Assembly: GCA_019509785.1 (NCBI GenBank)
Contig: JAEKLQ010000079.1
Coordinates: 1 to 41,982 of the forward strand
DNA length: 41,982 nucleotides
Source of the DNA: Fibrobacterota bacterium
Lineage (GTDB): Bacteria > Fibrobacterota > Fibrobacteria > UBA11236
Reading direction: 5' to 3'
Translations under genes and position numbers: made by a program
In this document: piece by piece, positions 17,124 through 24,717 of the stretch
Layout: every line of letters begins with the position of its first letter
How positions within the stretch are numbered: the stretch's first letter is position 1
The notes under the pieces: generated by a model
What the model was told of the DNA's origin: nothing
Database searches by the model: none
The model's input: only the letters and a program-made list of their open reading frames with translations

Positions 17124-18401
17124 ATGTTGGATCCGCGGTTGTACCGGGAAGATGTGGACACGATCAGGAAAGGGCTGGAACGCCGGGGAGCCAAGGTCGA
17201 TCTGGATGCGATGGTAAACATCGACATCGAGAAGCGCAAGTCGAACCTACGCCTCGACCAGCTCAAGGCCGAGCGCAACGCGGCGACCGAGCAGATCGCG
17301 CAGATGAAGCGCGCCGGCCAGGACGCCAAGGATGCCATCGAGAAGACCCGCACCCTCGGGGATGCCCTTAAGGCGGAGCAAGAACGTTTCGACGATCTCG
17401 ATAGCCGCTTCCGCGCCCTGGCCCTGTTGGTTCCCAACCTTCCCCACCCTTCCGTTCCGGACGGCAAATCGTCGGCGGATAACGTGGTCCGCCGCGAATG
17501 GGGCCCGAAGTACGCCGGACCCAAGCCCAAGCATCATCTGGATTTCGGCAAGGAACTGGGCCTTTTCGATTTCGAACGCGGGGCCAAGATCACCGGCAGC
17601 GGCTTCCCCATCTACGTAGGACTGGGGGCGCGCCTGGAGCGGGCGATGCTGAATTTCTTCCTCGACGAGCACACCAAGCACAACGGGTTCACGGAAATCT
17701 CGCCTCCCTTCGTGGTCAACCAGGCTTCCATGATCGGCACCGGCCAATTGCCCAAGTTCGCCGAGGACATGTACACCATCGGCGAGGACGGCCTGTACCT
17801 GGTGCCGACCGCCGAGGTGCCGGTGACCAATATGCACGCCAACGAGATGCTGGAGCTGGCCCAATTGCCCATCTCCTACGCGGCCTATACGGCCTGCTTC
17901 CGGCGCGAGGCCGGTTCGTGGGGCAAGGAAACGCGCGGCTTCCAACGCCTGCACCAGTTCGACAAGGTGGAGATGGTGATGTTCTCCGATCCGGCCAAGT
18001 CGTACGAAGCGCATGAAAAGCTCGTCGGTTATTCCGAGGCCTTGCTCAAGAAGCTGGGCCTGCATTACCGCGTGCTGGAGCTATGCACGGGCGATATGGG
18101 TTTCGGCGCCGCGAAGTGCTACGATCTGGAAGTGTTCGCCCCCGCCGAAGAACGCTGGCTGGAAGTCTCGTCGGTTTCCAACTACGAGGACTTCCAGGCC
18201 CGCCGCGCCAACATCCGGACCAAGATCGAGGGAAAGCCGCATTTCGTGCATACCTTGAACGGATCGGGCCTGGCGACCCCGCGCGTCCTGGTGGCCTTGC
18301 TGGAACGGAACCAAACGCCCGAGGGCGGTTTCAGGATCCCGGAATGCCTCGTTCCCTATATGGACGGTTTGACCGAAATCAAGCCCAAGAAGAAGGGTTA
18401 A
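17124..18401 (+). CDS. serS: Seryl-tRNA synthetase
   Basis: SerS charges tRNA-Ser with serine. The 425-residue protein has the N-terminal coiled-coil arm (about residues 28-100, heptad-like, rich in Lys, Glu and Leu) and the class II catalytic core: motif 1 near GFTEISPPFVV, motif 2 in CFRREAGSWGKETRG and motif 3 in GSGLATPRVLVALLERNQ. AAGGGG lies 8 bases before the ATG at 17124, which gives the standard MLDPRLYRED start. The stop codon and last glycine codon lie inside a palindromic intergenic repeat (18395-18471), so the very C-terminus (KPKKKG) is partly specified by that repeat. Confidence 0.97.
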   Translation: MLDPRLYREDVDTIRKGLERRGAKVDLDAMVNIDIEKRKSNLRLDQLKAERNAATEQIAQMKRAGQDAKDAIEKTRTLGDALKAEQERFDDLDSRFRALALLVPNLPHPSVPDGKSSADNVVRREWGPKYAGPKPKHHLDFGKELGLFDFERGAKITGSGFPIYVGLGARLERAMLNFFLDEHTKHNGFTEISPPFVVNQASMIGTGQLPKFAEDMYTIGEDGLYLVPTAEVPVTNMHANEMLELAQLPISYAAYTACFRREAGSWGKETRGFQRLHQFDKVEMVMFSDPAKSYEAHEKLVGYSEALLKKLGLHYRVLELCTGDMGFGAAKCYDLEVFAPAEERWLEVSSVSNYEDFQARRANIRTKIEGKPHFVHTLNGSGLATPRVLVALLERNQTPEGGFRIPECLVPYMDGLTEIKPKKKG

Positions 18402-18479
18402 GGGTACAGGGTAAAGGGTTCAGGGTTATGATGCGGCGATCGCATTCCCCTTTACCCTGTACCCTTAACCCTGTACCCT
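18395..18479. repeat. Palindromic heptamer-repeat element, copy 1
   Basis: A 24-bp perfect inverted repeat: left arm 18395-18418, right arm 18448-18471, with a 29-base loop. Each arm is a run of degenerate 7-base units of the form AGGGTWM (GGGTTAA, GGGTACA, GGGTAAA, GGGTTCA). The right arm continues one more unit to 18479. The serS stop codon (18399-18401) lies in the left arm. A second copy is at 38729-38809; the right arms agree at 31 of 32 positions. It may act as a bidirectional 3'-end structure, but no T-run follows. Confidence 0.85.
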
Positions 18480-18506
18480 AATCGAGAGTCAACTACAGGG
18501 GATCGT

Positions 18507-19841
18507 TTGGCACCAGAGATAAAGTTTCCCACCCGCTTCCTCCGCCTTTTGCCGCCTTTGGGGAAGCTGCGCGGTTGGGTCACCTCGCTGTCGCTGGCCA
18601 ATATCAAATACATCCTGTTCACCAGCGCGCTCGCGCTGCTGGCCTGCTTCACCATACTCAACCAGATATTCATCAGCAATCTCGAGTCCCAGGCCCTCCA
18701 GATCAACGAGAAGGAGGCGCGCCTCTACGCGGTGGCCATTTCGGAGCAGCTGAACCACGAAGAGATCAACGTCATCTTCAACGAGATCGTGCGCAAGTCG
18801 CAGGTCCCCATGGTCATCACCGACAACCAGAACGTTCCCATCAACTGGAACAACATCAGCTACCGGTTCTGGAGCAAAGGCCGATCGAAGGTTCCGCAAG
18901 TGCCCTTCGCGTACCTGGCGAAAGCGGAGCAGGAGTTCCTGCTCAAGCTGGTGAAGGACATGGACAAGAAGAACCAGCCCCTGGAGCTGGAGGCCGAAGG
19001 CCATACCTTCGGTTTCCTGCACTACGGGGAGTTCACCTTGTTGCACATCCTCTCCTGGATGCCGATGGTGGAGCTGGTCATCATCTTCCTTTTCTGCTTC
19101 GTGGGATACTTCGGGTTCCACATCATCCGCTCCAACGAGCAGAGTTCCCTCTGGGTCGGGCTGGCCAAGGAGACGGCGCATCAGTTGGGGACCCCCATCT
19201 CATCGCTACTGGGGTGGATCGACTTCATGCGCATGAAACTGGAAAACCTTCCCGAGCCGGAAAAGAACCTGCGCATCCTGGGCGAGATGGAAAGCGACAT
19301 CTCCCGCCTCAACAAGGTGGCCACGCGCTTCTCGCAAATCGGATCCATCCCCGAATTAAAGCAGGCCGACCTCAACGAAATCCTGGGTTTTACGGCCCAT
19401 TACTTCTCCTCCCGGCTGCCGCACTTGGGCAAAAGGATCAATATCGAGCTCCATCTCGGCGAGCTGCCGGAAATCCTCATCAACAAGGAGCTGATCGGGT
19501 GGGTCATCGAGAACCTGATCCGCAACGCCGTGGACGCCATCGAAGTGGAAGCCGGAGTCATCTCCATTACCACCCGCTACGCCGAGGAAGAGGGGACGGT
19601 GCATATTTCCATGGCCGATAACGGAAAAGGCATCCCCCGCGAGCACCTCAAGCATATTTTTAACCCCGGCTTTACCACCAAGAAGCGCGGTTGGGGGCTG
19701 GGACTGAGCCTGTGCCGCCGCATCGTAAATGAATATCACGACGGAAAAATCTATGTTGAGAAGAGCCAGAAGGACGTGGGGACGCAGTTCGAGATAGTGC
19801 TGCCCCTAGCTCCGGAAAGGACTTCCAGGAAGAAGCCATGA
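18507..19841 (+). CDS. porY: Sensor histidine kinase, PorY-like
   Basis: A 444-residue membrane kinase. Transmembrane helices at about 34-55 and 187-206 flank a periplasmic sensor region of about 130 residues. There is no HAMP domain to be seen. The phosphorylated histidine is H225 in LAKETAHQLGTPISSLLGW. The ATPase domain has the N box ENLIRNAVDAI, G1 DNGKGIP, F box FNPGFTTKKRG and G2 GLGLSL. In Bacteroidota, PorY phosphorylates PorX to control type IX secretion genes. The assignment here rests on the AHQLGTPISSL style of H box and the overlapping PorX-like partner. The start is TTG at 18507, with AGGGGA upstream; the stop overlaps porX by 4 bases (ATGA). Confidence 0.85.
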   Translation: MAPEIKFPTRFLRLLPPLGKLRGWVTSLSLANIKYILFTSALALLACFTILNQIFISNLESQALQINEKEARLYAVAISEQLNHEEINVIFNEIVRKSQVPMVITDNQNVPINWNNISYRFWSKGRSKVPQVPFAYLAKAEQEFLLKLVKDMDKKNQPLELEAEGHTFGFLHYGEFTLLHILSWMPMVELVIIFLFCFVGYFGFHIIRSNEQSSLWVGLAKETAHQLGTPISSLLGWIDFMRMKLENLPEPEKNLRILGEMESDISRLNKVATRFSQIGSIPELKQADLNEILGFTAHYFSSRLPHLGKRINIELHLGELPEILINKELIGWVIENLIRNAVDAIEVEAGVISITTRYAEEEGTVHISMADNGKGIPREHLKHIFNPGFTTKKRGWGLGLSLCRRIVNEYHDGKIYVEKSQKDVGTQFEIVLPLAPERTSRKKP

Positions 19842-21397
19842 GCATTGCCGGCAAACGCCTCCTTTGGGTCGATGACGAAATCGAATTCCTCCGGGCCCAT
19901 ATCATGTTCATGGAAGAGCACGGCTACGTGGTCGAGAAAGCCACCAATGGCGACGATGCCGTGGCCATGATCAAGAGCGCGCCCTACGATCTGGTCCTGC
20001 TCGACGAGCAGATGGCCGGCAAGGACGGCCTCTCCACCCTGGAAGAGATCAAGGATTACGATCAGAACATCCCCGTGGTGATGGTGACCAAGAGCGAAGA
20101 AGAGCGCCTGATGGAAGCCGCCCTGGGCCGCAACATCAACGGCTACCTCATCAAGCCGGTGAATCCCTCGCAGATCCTTTCGGTATGCAAGGGCATCCTG
20201 CATTCGCGGGCCATCCGCAGCAACCACGTGACATCGGCCTACGTGCGCGAGCTCTCCGAGAACAAGTCCAGCCTGATGACCAACCTGCTTCCCCAGAAAT
20301 GGGAGAAGATCTTCTTCCAGCTCTGCAAATGGGACAACGATCTGCAAGCCCTCGTGGACCAGGGCATGATAGACACCCATATCGGGCAGAAGAAGGAAAT
20401 CGCCAAGCGGTTCATCTCCTACGTCGAGGAGAACTACGTTTCCTGGTTCGGCAAGAAGGGCGGCAACCCCAACATGTCCACCCAGGCGCTCAAGCGCAAG
20501 GTCATCCCGCCCCTTAAAAAGGGGGAGAAGGTCTGCTTGGTCGTAATGGCGGGTTTCCGGGTGGATCAATGGCTGGCCCTGCAACCCCTGCTCGAACCCT
20601 TCTTCAAGGTCGAGAACGCCATCTCCTGGGCGCTCCTCCCCAGCGAAAAGACCAACTGCCGCGCCGGGCTCTTCTCGGGCCAATCGCCCCGCGAAGTCAG
20701 CCTCAAGCAGCCGAGCTTGTGGAAGAAGATGCAGGAAGAAGAGGACAAGGCTCCCTATGAGCGGGAGCTACTGCGCCAGAATCTGCGCATCAACGGCATC
20801 GATCTCGAGGATCCCAAGATCATCCACTTGCGCCAACCCGAGGACGGCGAGAAGCTGCTCGCCGATCTTCCCAAGTACGAGGAAGAATCCCTGCTCACCG
20901 TCGTCGTCGAATTCTTCGATATGCTCAACCAGCTCCGCCAGGCGAGCCCGGTCCTCAAGGAAATCGCCCCGGACGAAAAAGGCTTCCGCGAATTGGCGCG
21001 CACCTGGTTCAAATCGTCCAAGCTTTTCGAAATGCTGAAGGCGATGGCGGAGAAGAACCGTACCGTGATCCTGACCAGCGATCATGGCACCGTCCTGGTG
21101 GACGCGCCGGCCGAGGTCTTCTGCCAGGAAGAAAAGACGCCCAACCCGCGCGTGAAGATCGGCCAGAATATCTCCTGCGATGAGCGTCACGCTTTGTTCG
21201 TGGAAACCCCCGTCCAGTTCGGCCTGCCCGGCGAAGTCGGCGAGATCGCCTACGCCATCGCGAAGGACAACTACTACTTCGTCTACCCCAACAAGTTCCA
21301 GTACTTCGTGACGCAGTTTAAGGGGCAAATGGTGGGGGGCGGGTTGTCCATCGAGGAGCTGCTGGTTCCTTTGGTGACTTTGACTCCGAAGACTTGA
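19838..21397 (+). CDS. porX: Response regulator with PglZ domain, PorX-like
   Basis: A 519-residue protein. Residues 1-120 are a receiver domain with acidic D12 and D13, phosphoacceptor D56 (LVLLDEQMAG), T84 and K106 (YLIKPVNP). A helical middle section (about 125-220) leads to a PglZ domain of the alkaline-phosphatase superfamily, with GFRVDQWLALQPLL, the catalytic-region SEKTNCRAGLFSG and the metal-site TSDHGTVLVD. PorX of Bacteroidota has this receiver-PglZ plan, binds zinc, hydrolyses cyclic oligonucleotides and acts with the sigma factor SigP on T9SS genes. There is no DNA-binding domain, so an indirect mechanism is expected here too. It overlaps porY by 4 bases. A 815-bp structured gap follows. 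Confidence 0.9.
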   Translation: MSIAGKRLLWVDDEIEFLRAHIMFMEEHGYVVEKATNGDDAVAMIKSAPYDLVLLDEQMAGKDGLSTLEEIKDYDQNIPVVMVTKSEEERLMEAALGRNINGYLIKPVNPSQILSVCKGILHSRAIRSNHVTSAYVRELSENKSSLMTNLLPQKWEKIFFQLCKWDNDLQALVDQGMIDTHIGQKKEIAKRFISYVEENYVSWFGKKGGNPNMSTQALKRKVIPPLKKGEKVCLVVMAGFRVDQWLALQPLLEPFFKVENAISWALLPSEKTNCRAGLFSGQSPREVSLKQPSLWKKMQEEEDKAPYERELLRQNLRINGIDLEDPKIIHLRQPEDGEKLLADLPKYEEESLLTVVVEFFDMLNQLRQASPVLKEIAPDEKGFRELARTWFKSSKLFEMLKAMAEKNRTVILTSDHGTVLVDAPAEVFCQEEKTPNPRVKIGQNISCDERHALFVETPVQFGLPGEVGEIAYAIAKDNYYFVYPNKFQYFVTQFKGQMVGGGLSIEELLVPLVTLTPKT

Positions 21398-22212
21398 GGC
21401 TGCAGTGGTGGTGCGTGGAGCGCTGTTGGGCTGGGTCTGGGCGGGGCCGGGGGGCCGGTTCGCCTCAGACGCTCGCTAATCGGTTCCACCCGGTCCATCC
21501 ACGTCCCGGGCAAGTGGGCGCCCGCGGAACCAAACTGTTGATCGGCTCGCCGGCTACCGCGCTGGTCTTATGGCTGGGCCATTTGTGTACCGCTCCTCCT
21601 CGCGGGGTCCCTTCGGACTGGGTCCTTAACTGCCCCCCTCCGCTCATCCGCGCGACACGACCGCCCCGACAGACCTTAGGGAGCTTCCTATCCACGCCAC
21701 TCATCGACCGCGCACATCGAAGGCCAATCCACCTAGGGCGAGAATGCGAGCCGGGCTCAAGCGGCGGTCCCGGATGCTTTTTCAAAACGCTGTTCCTTAT
21801 GGCTACCTCTTCCAACGCTTTTCCTTAAAGCACCGATCAAGGTGTCTGCGTGGATTGTCCTTGTCCCTCCCGTCCCTCCCGTCCCGCGCGTATCCCAGCG
21901 CGCGGTCCCGGCGCCGGTGCGGCAGGGCGAAGGCGGGGGTCGGACCCGGGCGCTCCGCGGCGAGTTGGGCGCAGGGCCCGGCGCGGCCGGACCGGCCACC
22001 CCGGCAGCGCCTGCAACGACGTCATTCATCGATGCCGCATGCGCGTTGCGGAGGGATATCGATCCCGTGTTGGCCGGTCCGGCCATCGATCAAACCCGGT
22101 CGATGCGCCGGGACCGAAGCCCATCCGAGCCCCGGAGCGCCCGGGGCCGCCCCCCGCCGGACCTCTGCAGCACAGGACGCATGGACCCCCGCGATTCCTA
22201 TTTTGATCCCCC
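21398..22212. other. Long GC-rich, hairpin-rich gap between porX and tsaE
   Basis: 815 bases without a convincing gene; frames on both strands translate to Pro/Arg/Gly-rich sequence or run through tsaE in another frame. Strong inverted repeats include 21435-21443 with 21461-21470, GGTTCC 21482-21487 with GGAACC 21526-21531, ATCGAT 22058-22063 with 22085-22090 around a GGCCGG-T-CCGGCC palindrome, and a CCCTCCCGT direct repeat near 21864. A hairpin with T-run at 21751-21782 divides the gap. The first 380 bases could be a structured 3' UTR or an RNA gene. No tmRNA, RNase P, SRP RNA or tRNA signature was found. Confidence 0.5.
21751..21782 (+). terminator. Weak intrinsic-terminator-like hairpin
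   Basis: CCGGG at 21751-21755 pairs with CCCGG at 21769-21773; four bases later a run of five T follows (21778-21782). The stem is short and the spacer is longer than ideal. It is the only terminator-like site between porX and tsaE. Confidence 0.33.
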
Positions 22213-22629
22213 ATGGAAGAGATCCGCACCCACTCCGAAGAAGCCTCGGAGGCCTGGGCCCGCGCCTTCGCAACGCGCCTCAAGGCCGGGGACGGGGTCG
22301 CGCTATCCGGGGACCTCGGCGCGGGAAAGACCGTCGTTTGCCGGGGCATCGCCCGCGGGCTCGGATTTCCGGGCGACGTCCATTCGCCTTCTTACGCCTT
22401 GGTCCACGAGTATCCCGGGGGCAGCCTGCCCCTCTTCCATATGGACCTGTACCGGCTGGCACCGGGATCGGATTGGGAAGAGATCGGGCTCGATCATTAT
22501 TTCCGGCAAGGCGGCGTATGCCTGGTGGAATGGGCGGAGCGTCTTCCCGCCGGAACGACGTTCACCTGGCGGATCGACCTCACCGCGGACGGCCCGTCGG
22601 ATCGGATAATCCGCGTCGCGCGCGACTAG
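22213..22629 (+). CDS. tsaE: tRNA threonylcarbamoyladenosine biosynthesis ATPase TsaE
   Basis: TsaE is the P-loop ATPase that resets the TsaB-TsaD complex making t6A37 in ANN-decoding tRNAs. The 138-residue protein has a Walker A motif GDLGAGKT at about 33-40, the family motifs SPSYALVHEY and FHMDLYRL, and VEWAERLP near residue 105. Length is normal. It stands alone after the long gap; tsaB and tsaD are not in the window. It is convergent with the next minus-strand gene, 4 bases away. Confidence 0.95.
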   Translation: MEEIRTHSEEASEAWARAFATRLKAGDGVALSGDLGAGKTVVCRGIARGLGFPGDVHSPSYALVHEYPGGSLPLFHMDLYRLAPGSDWEEIGLDHYFRQGGVCLVEWAERLPAGTTFTWRIDLTADGPSDRIIRVARD

Positions 22630-22632
22630 CGA

Positions 22633-23082
22633 CTAGGGTTTGGATGCGACGGCGCCGTGGCCGAGCACCGAATCCACCCAGGCTTGATCCTCGGTCGAAA
22701 GCAAATCGCGATGCGGCAATTTGGCCAATTGGCTGGCGAGCCCGACGGTGTCGTGGGCGGCCACGCGTTTCTTGGCTTCGGTGACCGCCGCGTTCTGTTG
22801 TTCCTGCGCGGTCTCGACGGCATCCAAACGCGCGTAGATGATGCTATCGTCCTTATTGCTCAGGTACTGGGCCGACTTCAGGGCCTCGTAAAGCTGCCCG
22901 GCTTCCTTCATATTGCCGGTCTTGAAGACCGCGTCCGCCTCCTGGAAGCGGCTGGTCGAAACCCGCTTCTGGTATTGGTAATAGACCGTGAAACCGCCGA
23001 TGAGGACGATCAGGCCGATACCCACCACCCAATCCCAGAAGGTGCTGGGCTTTTCGCTTTCTTCTTTTTCCAGGAAGCTCAT
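22633..23082 (-). CDS. Small single-pass membrane protein, TPR-like periplasmic part
   Basis: A 149-residue protein with an acidic cytosolic N-terminus, one membrane helix at about 17-38 (VVGIGLIVLIGGFTVYY) and a helical tail with a TPR-like pair (RFQEADAVFKTGNMKEAGQL and the following helix). It resembles YfgM-type bitopic TPR proteins in plan, but I cannot assign it. The ATG at 23082 has AAAGG 5 bases upstream; an in-frame GTG at 23088 is possible. It is 43 bases behind the DUF2953-like gene on the same strand and may belong to the same transcript as mlaC. Confidence 0.65.
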   Translation of the reverse strand: MSFLEKEESEKPSTFWDWVVGIGLIVLIGGFTVYYQYQKRVSTSRFQEADAVFKTGNMKEAGQLYEALKSAQYLSNKDDSIIYARLDAVETAQEQQNAAVTEAKKRVAAHDTVGLASQLAKLPHRDLLSTEDQAWVDSVLGHGAVASKP

Positions 23083-23125
23083 GATCACCTTTCCGGGGCC
23101 GAACGCGCCTGCCCGTACGGGGCAA

Positions 23126-23932
23126 TCAAGGTAGTAAAACCCGCTTTTGCCACCCGGCCAACTCCGGATCGCGCCAGCACTGAGCGAAGCGGCGGAGCAG
23201 CCCGCCGAACGGGAAGGTGGTTAAGGACACTAGTCCCAGCAGGGCCACCTCCAAGGCGGTGAAACGCCCGCCCAGCCGCATCCGGATTTCGGCCGCGCGG
23301 GCGCCGAAGCCATAGCTCACCGGGCATGCCAAGGCGGGAAGGGTGGCCTGGGCCACCGACCAGACCGAAGCCAACCGCGACAGATCGTAGGCGTTCGCGA
23401 GGCCTAAATGCAGGGACTGCATGCGCGGACGCGCCAGCCATAGGACCCGGCGGCTGGAGCGCCATCCGAAAGCGGCGATCAACCGCCAGACTCCCGGATC
23501 GAGCGCCCATTTCAATCCGGCCCGCCGGAACCGATTCCCGATGCGCCCGAGTAATGACACCCAGCTCTCCGGCAGGCGCAGCGCGCCGCGTTGGCCCGCG
23601 AACCCATCCGCAGCGCCCGGTCCGCTCCCATCCATGCCCTTGTTTCCGTTTCCATGCGAACCATGGTTTCCGGAAGCAGGCTTACTTGAAGGTTTTTTCT
23701 CCCCGTGCCCCGAAGGGTGATCCGAACCCGGATTTCCTCCGTCCTCATCAGGATCCTTTCCTAGCGCGCGCAACGGATCGGCCGAGAGGATCTTTTTCCA
23801 CCAAAGGAAATGGACGCCCGCGACCACGCGTAAGGCGGCCGGGCTTTCGTATTCGAGATGATAGCGGAAACGGATCAGCCAGAGCGCGAGCAGAAATAGA
23901 AACAGGATGGCGGCCAGGATCGACCAGACCAC
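23126..23932 (-). CDS. Membrane protein, possibly DUF2953-like
   Basis: A protein of about 268 residues with one N-terminal membrane helix (WSILAAILFLFLLALWLIRF). A low-complexity stretch rich in Gly, His, Ser and Pro follows (about residues 85-125), then a conserved-looking C-terminal part with LGLANAYDLSRLASVWS and MRLGGRFTALEVALLG. That plan resembles DUF2953 proteins, whose function is unknown. The start is inferred: the GTG at 23932 follows GAGG and begins 11 bases beyond the mlaC stop. The frame runs on to 24031 inside mlaC, but that part is Pro/Arg-only. It is translationally close to mlaC, suggesting a role in the same transport locus. Confidence 0.55.
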   Translation of the reverse strand: MVWSILAAILFLFLLALWLIRFRYHLEYESPAALRVVAGVHFLWWKKILSADPLRALGKDPDEDGGNPGSDHPSGHGEKKPSSKPASGNHGSHGNGNKGMDGSGPGAADGFAGQRGALRLPESWVSLLGRIGNRFRRAGLKWALDPGVWRLIAAFGWRSSRRVLWLARPRMQSLHLGLANAYDLSRLASVWSVAQATLPALACPVSYGFGARAAEIRMRLGGRFTALEVALLGLVSLTTFPFGGLLRRFAQCWRDPELAGWQKRVLLP

Positions 23933-23942
23933 CCTCAGGACC

Positions 23943-24659
23943 TCACGGGGTGACCGGCGCGGCGGCCGCGGGGCCCTTGGCCGGCGCTTTCGCCGAGGCG
24001 GAGGAGGATTTGGCGGACGAGGCCTTCGCATGGGCCGTGGCGCCCTTCTCGGACTTGGCCTTCAGGTTGTCGGCGCTCTTGGTGTCCCCGCCTTCGTTGG
24101 CCTTCTTCTCCAGCTTGGCGATGAGCCCGTCGATATTGGAGGTCTTCAGGATCGTCTTGAACTGATCCCCGTAATTGCGGGCCGTGCTCAAATCGTCGAT
24201 GATCAGATCCCAAGCCTTCCAGGTGGAGTCCTCGGCCAGCAGCTTGTAGGTCACCACCGACTCCGTCCCTTTGTTCCAAACATGGGCCGTAACGCTGGCT
24301 TTCCCGTTCGCGATCTCCGGGGCTTCGTAGGTGGAAGAATCGGACTCGTAGGCTTCCAGTTTCCTGACCGAGGCGTTCTCCACCATCTCCCGGAAAGCCT
24401 TCACGAATCGCTTCTGCTGGTCCGGCGTCATGGTCTTCCAGGTTTCCGGTCCCAGGGCCCGTTTGCCGAGCTCTTCGAAATCGAAAATCCCGTTGATGAG
24501 CACCTTCAGCCGATCCTTGGAGGCGCCTTTGTCCCGCAGCATCTTCTGAAGTTCCGCGTCCTTCTTCTTGATGATGGCCACCGGATCGCCGGGGTTGGCC
24601 GCGAAGGCCGTGACTCCCGCCATCAGAACTACCGCTATCGACCGCTTCAATCCGAACAT
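23943..24659 (-). CDS. mlaC: MlaC/Ttg2D-like periplasmic lipid-binding protein
   Basis: MlaC carries phospholipids across the periplasm between the inner-membrane MlaFEDB complex and the outer membrane. The 238-residue protein has a signal peptide (about 1-20, SIAVVLMAGVTAFA) and the MlaC fold: IFDFEELGKRALGPETW, TPDQQKRFVKAFREMVE and a late AWDLIIDDLSTARNYGDQF, a clear family signature. The last 50 residues are an Ala/Lys/Ser-rich tail not needed for the fold. AAGGAG lies 5 bases before the ATG at 24659. It sits in the leftward half of the mla locus, apart from mlaEFD. Confidence 0.9.
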   Translation of the reverse strand: MFGLKRSIAVVLMAGVTAFAANPGDPVAIIKKKDAELQKMLRDKGASKDRLKVLINGIFDFEELGKRALGPETWKTMTPDQQKRFVKAFREMVENASVRKLEAYESDSSTYEAPEIANGKASVTAHVWNKGTESVVTYKLLAEDSTWKAWDLIIDDLSTARNYGDQFKTILKTSNIDGLIAKLEKKANEGGDTKSADNLKAKSEKGATAHAKASSAKSSSASAKAPAKGPAAAAPVTP

Positions 24660-24717
24660 CCAAACTCCTTGCCCCCGCGGGTCGACGACCATCCGGCCGC
24701 CGCTTCGTCCCGATCGG

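Noticed and set aside
18395-18479. CRISPR-like or telomere-like array of GGGTTA repeats
   Set aside because: Units are 7 bases, degenerate and arranged as one inverted repeat without spacers, so neither CRISPR nor a telomere fits.
21398-21780. tmRNA or tRNA around GGTTCG near 21457
   Set aside because: No acceptor stem, no T-arm geometry and no tag reading frame can be built around it.
21842-22609. Plus-strand 255-residue frame running into tsaE
   Set aside because: It overlaps tsaE in a different frame over its last 130 codons, and its first half is Pro/Ala/Arg-only.
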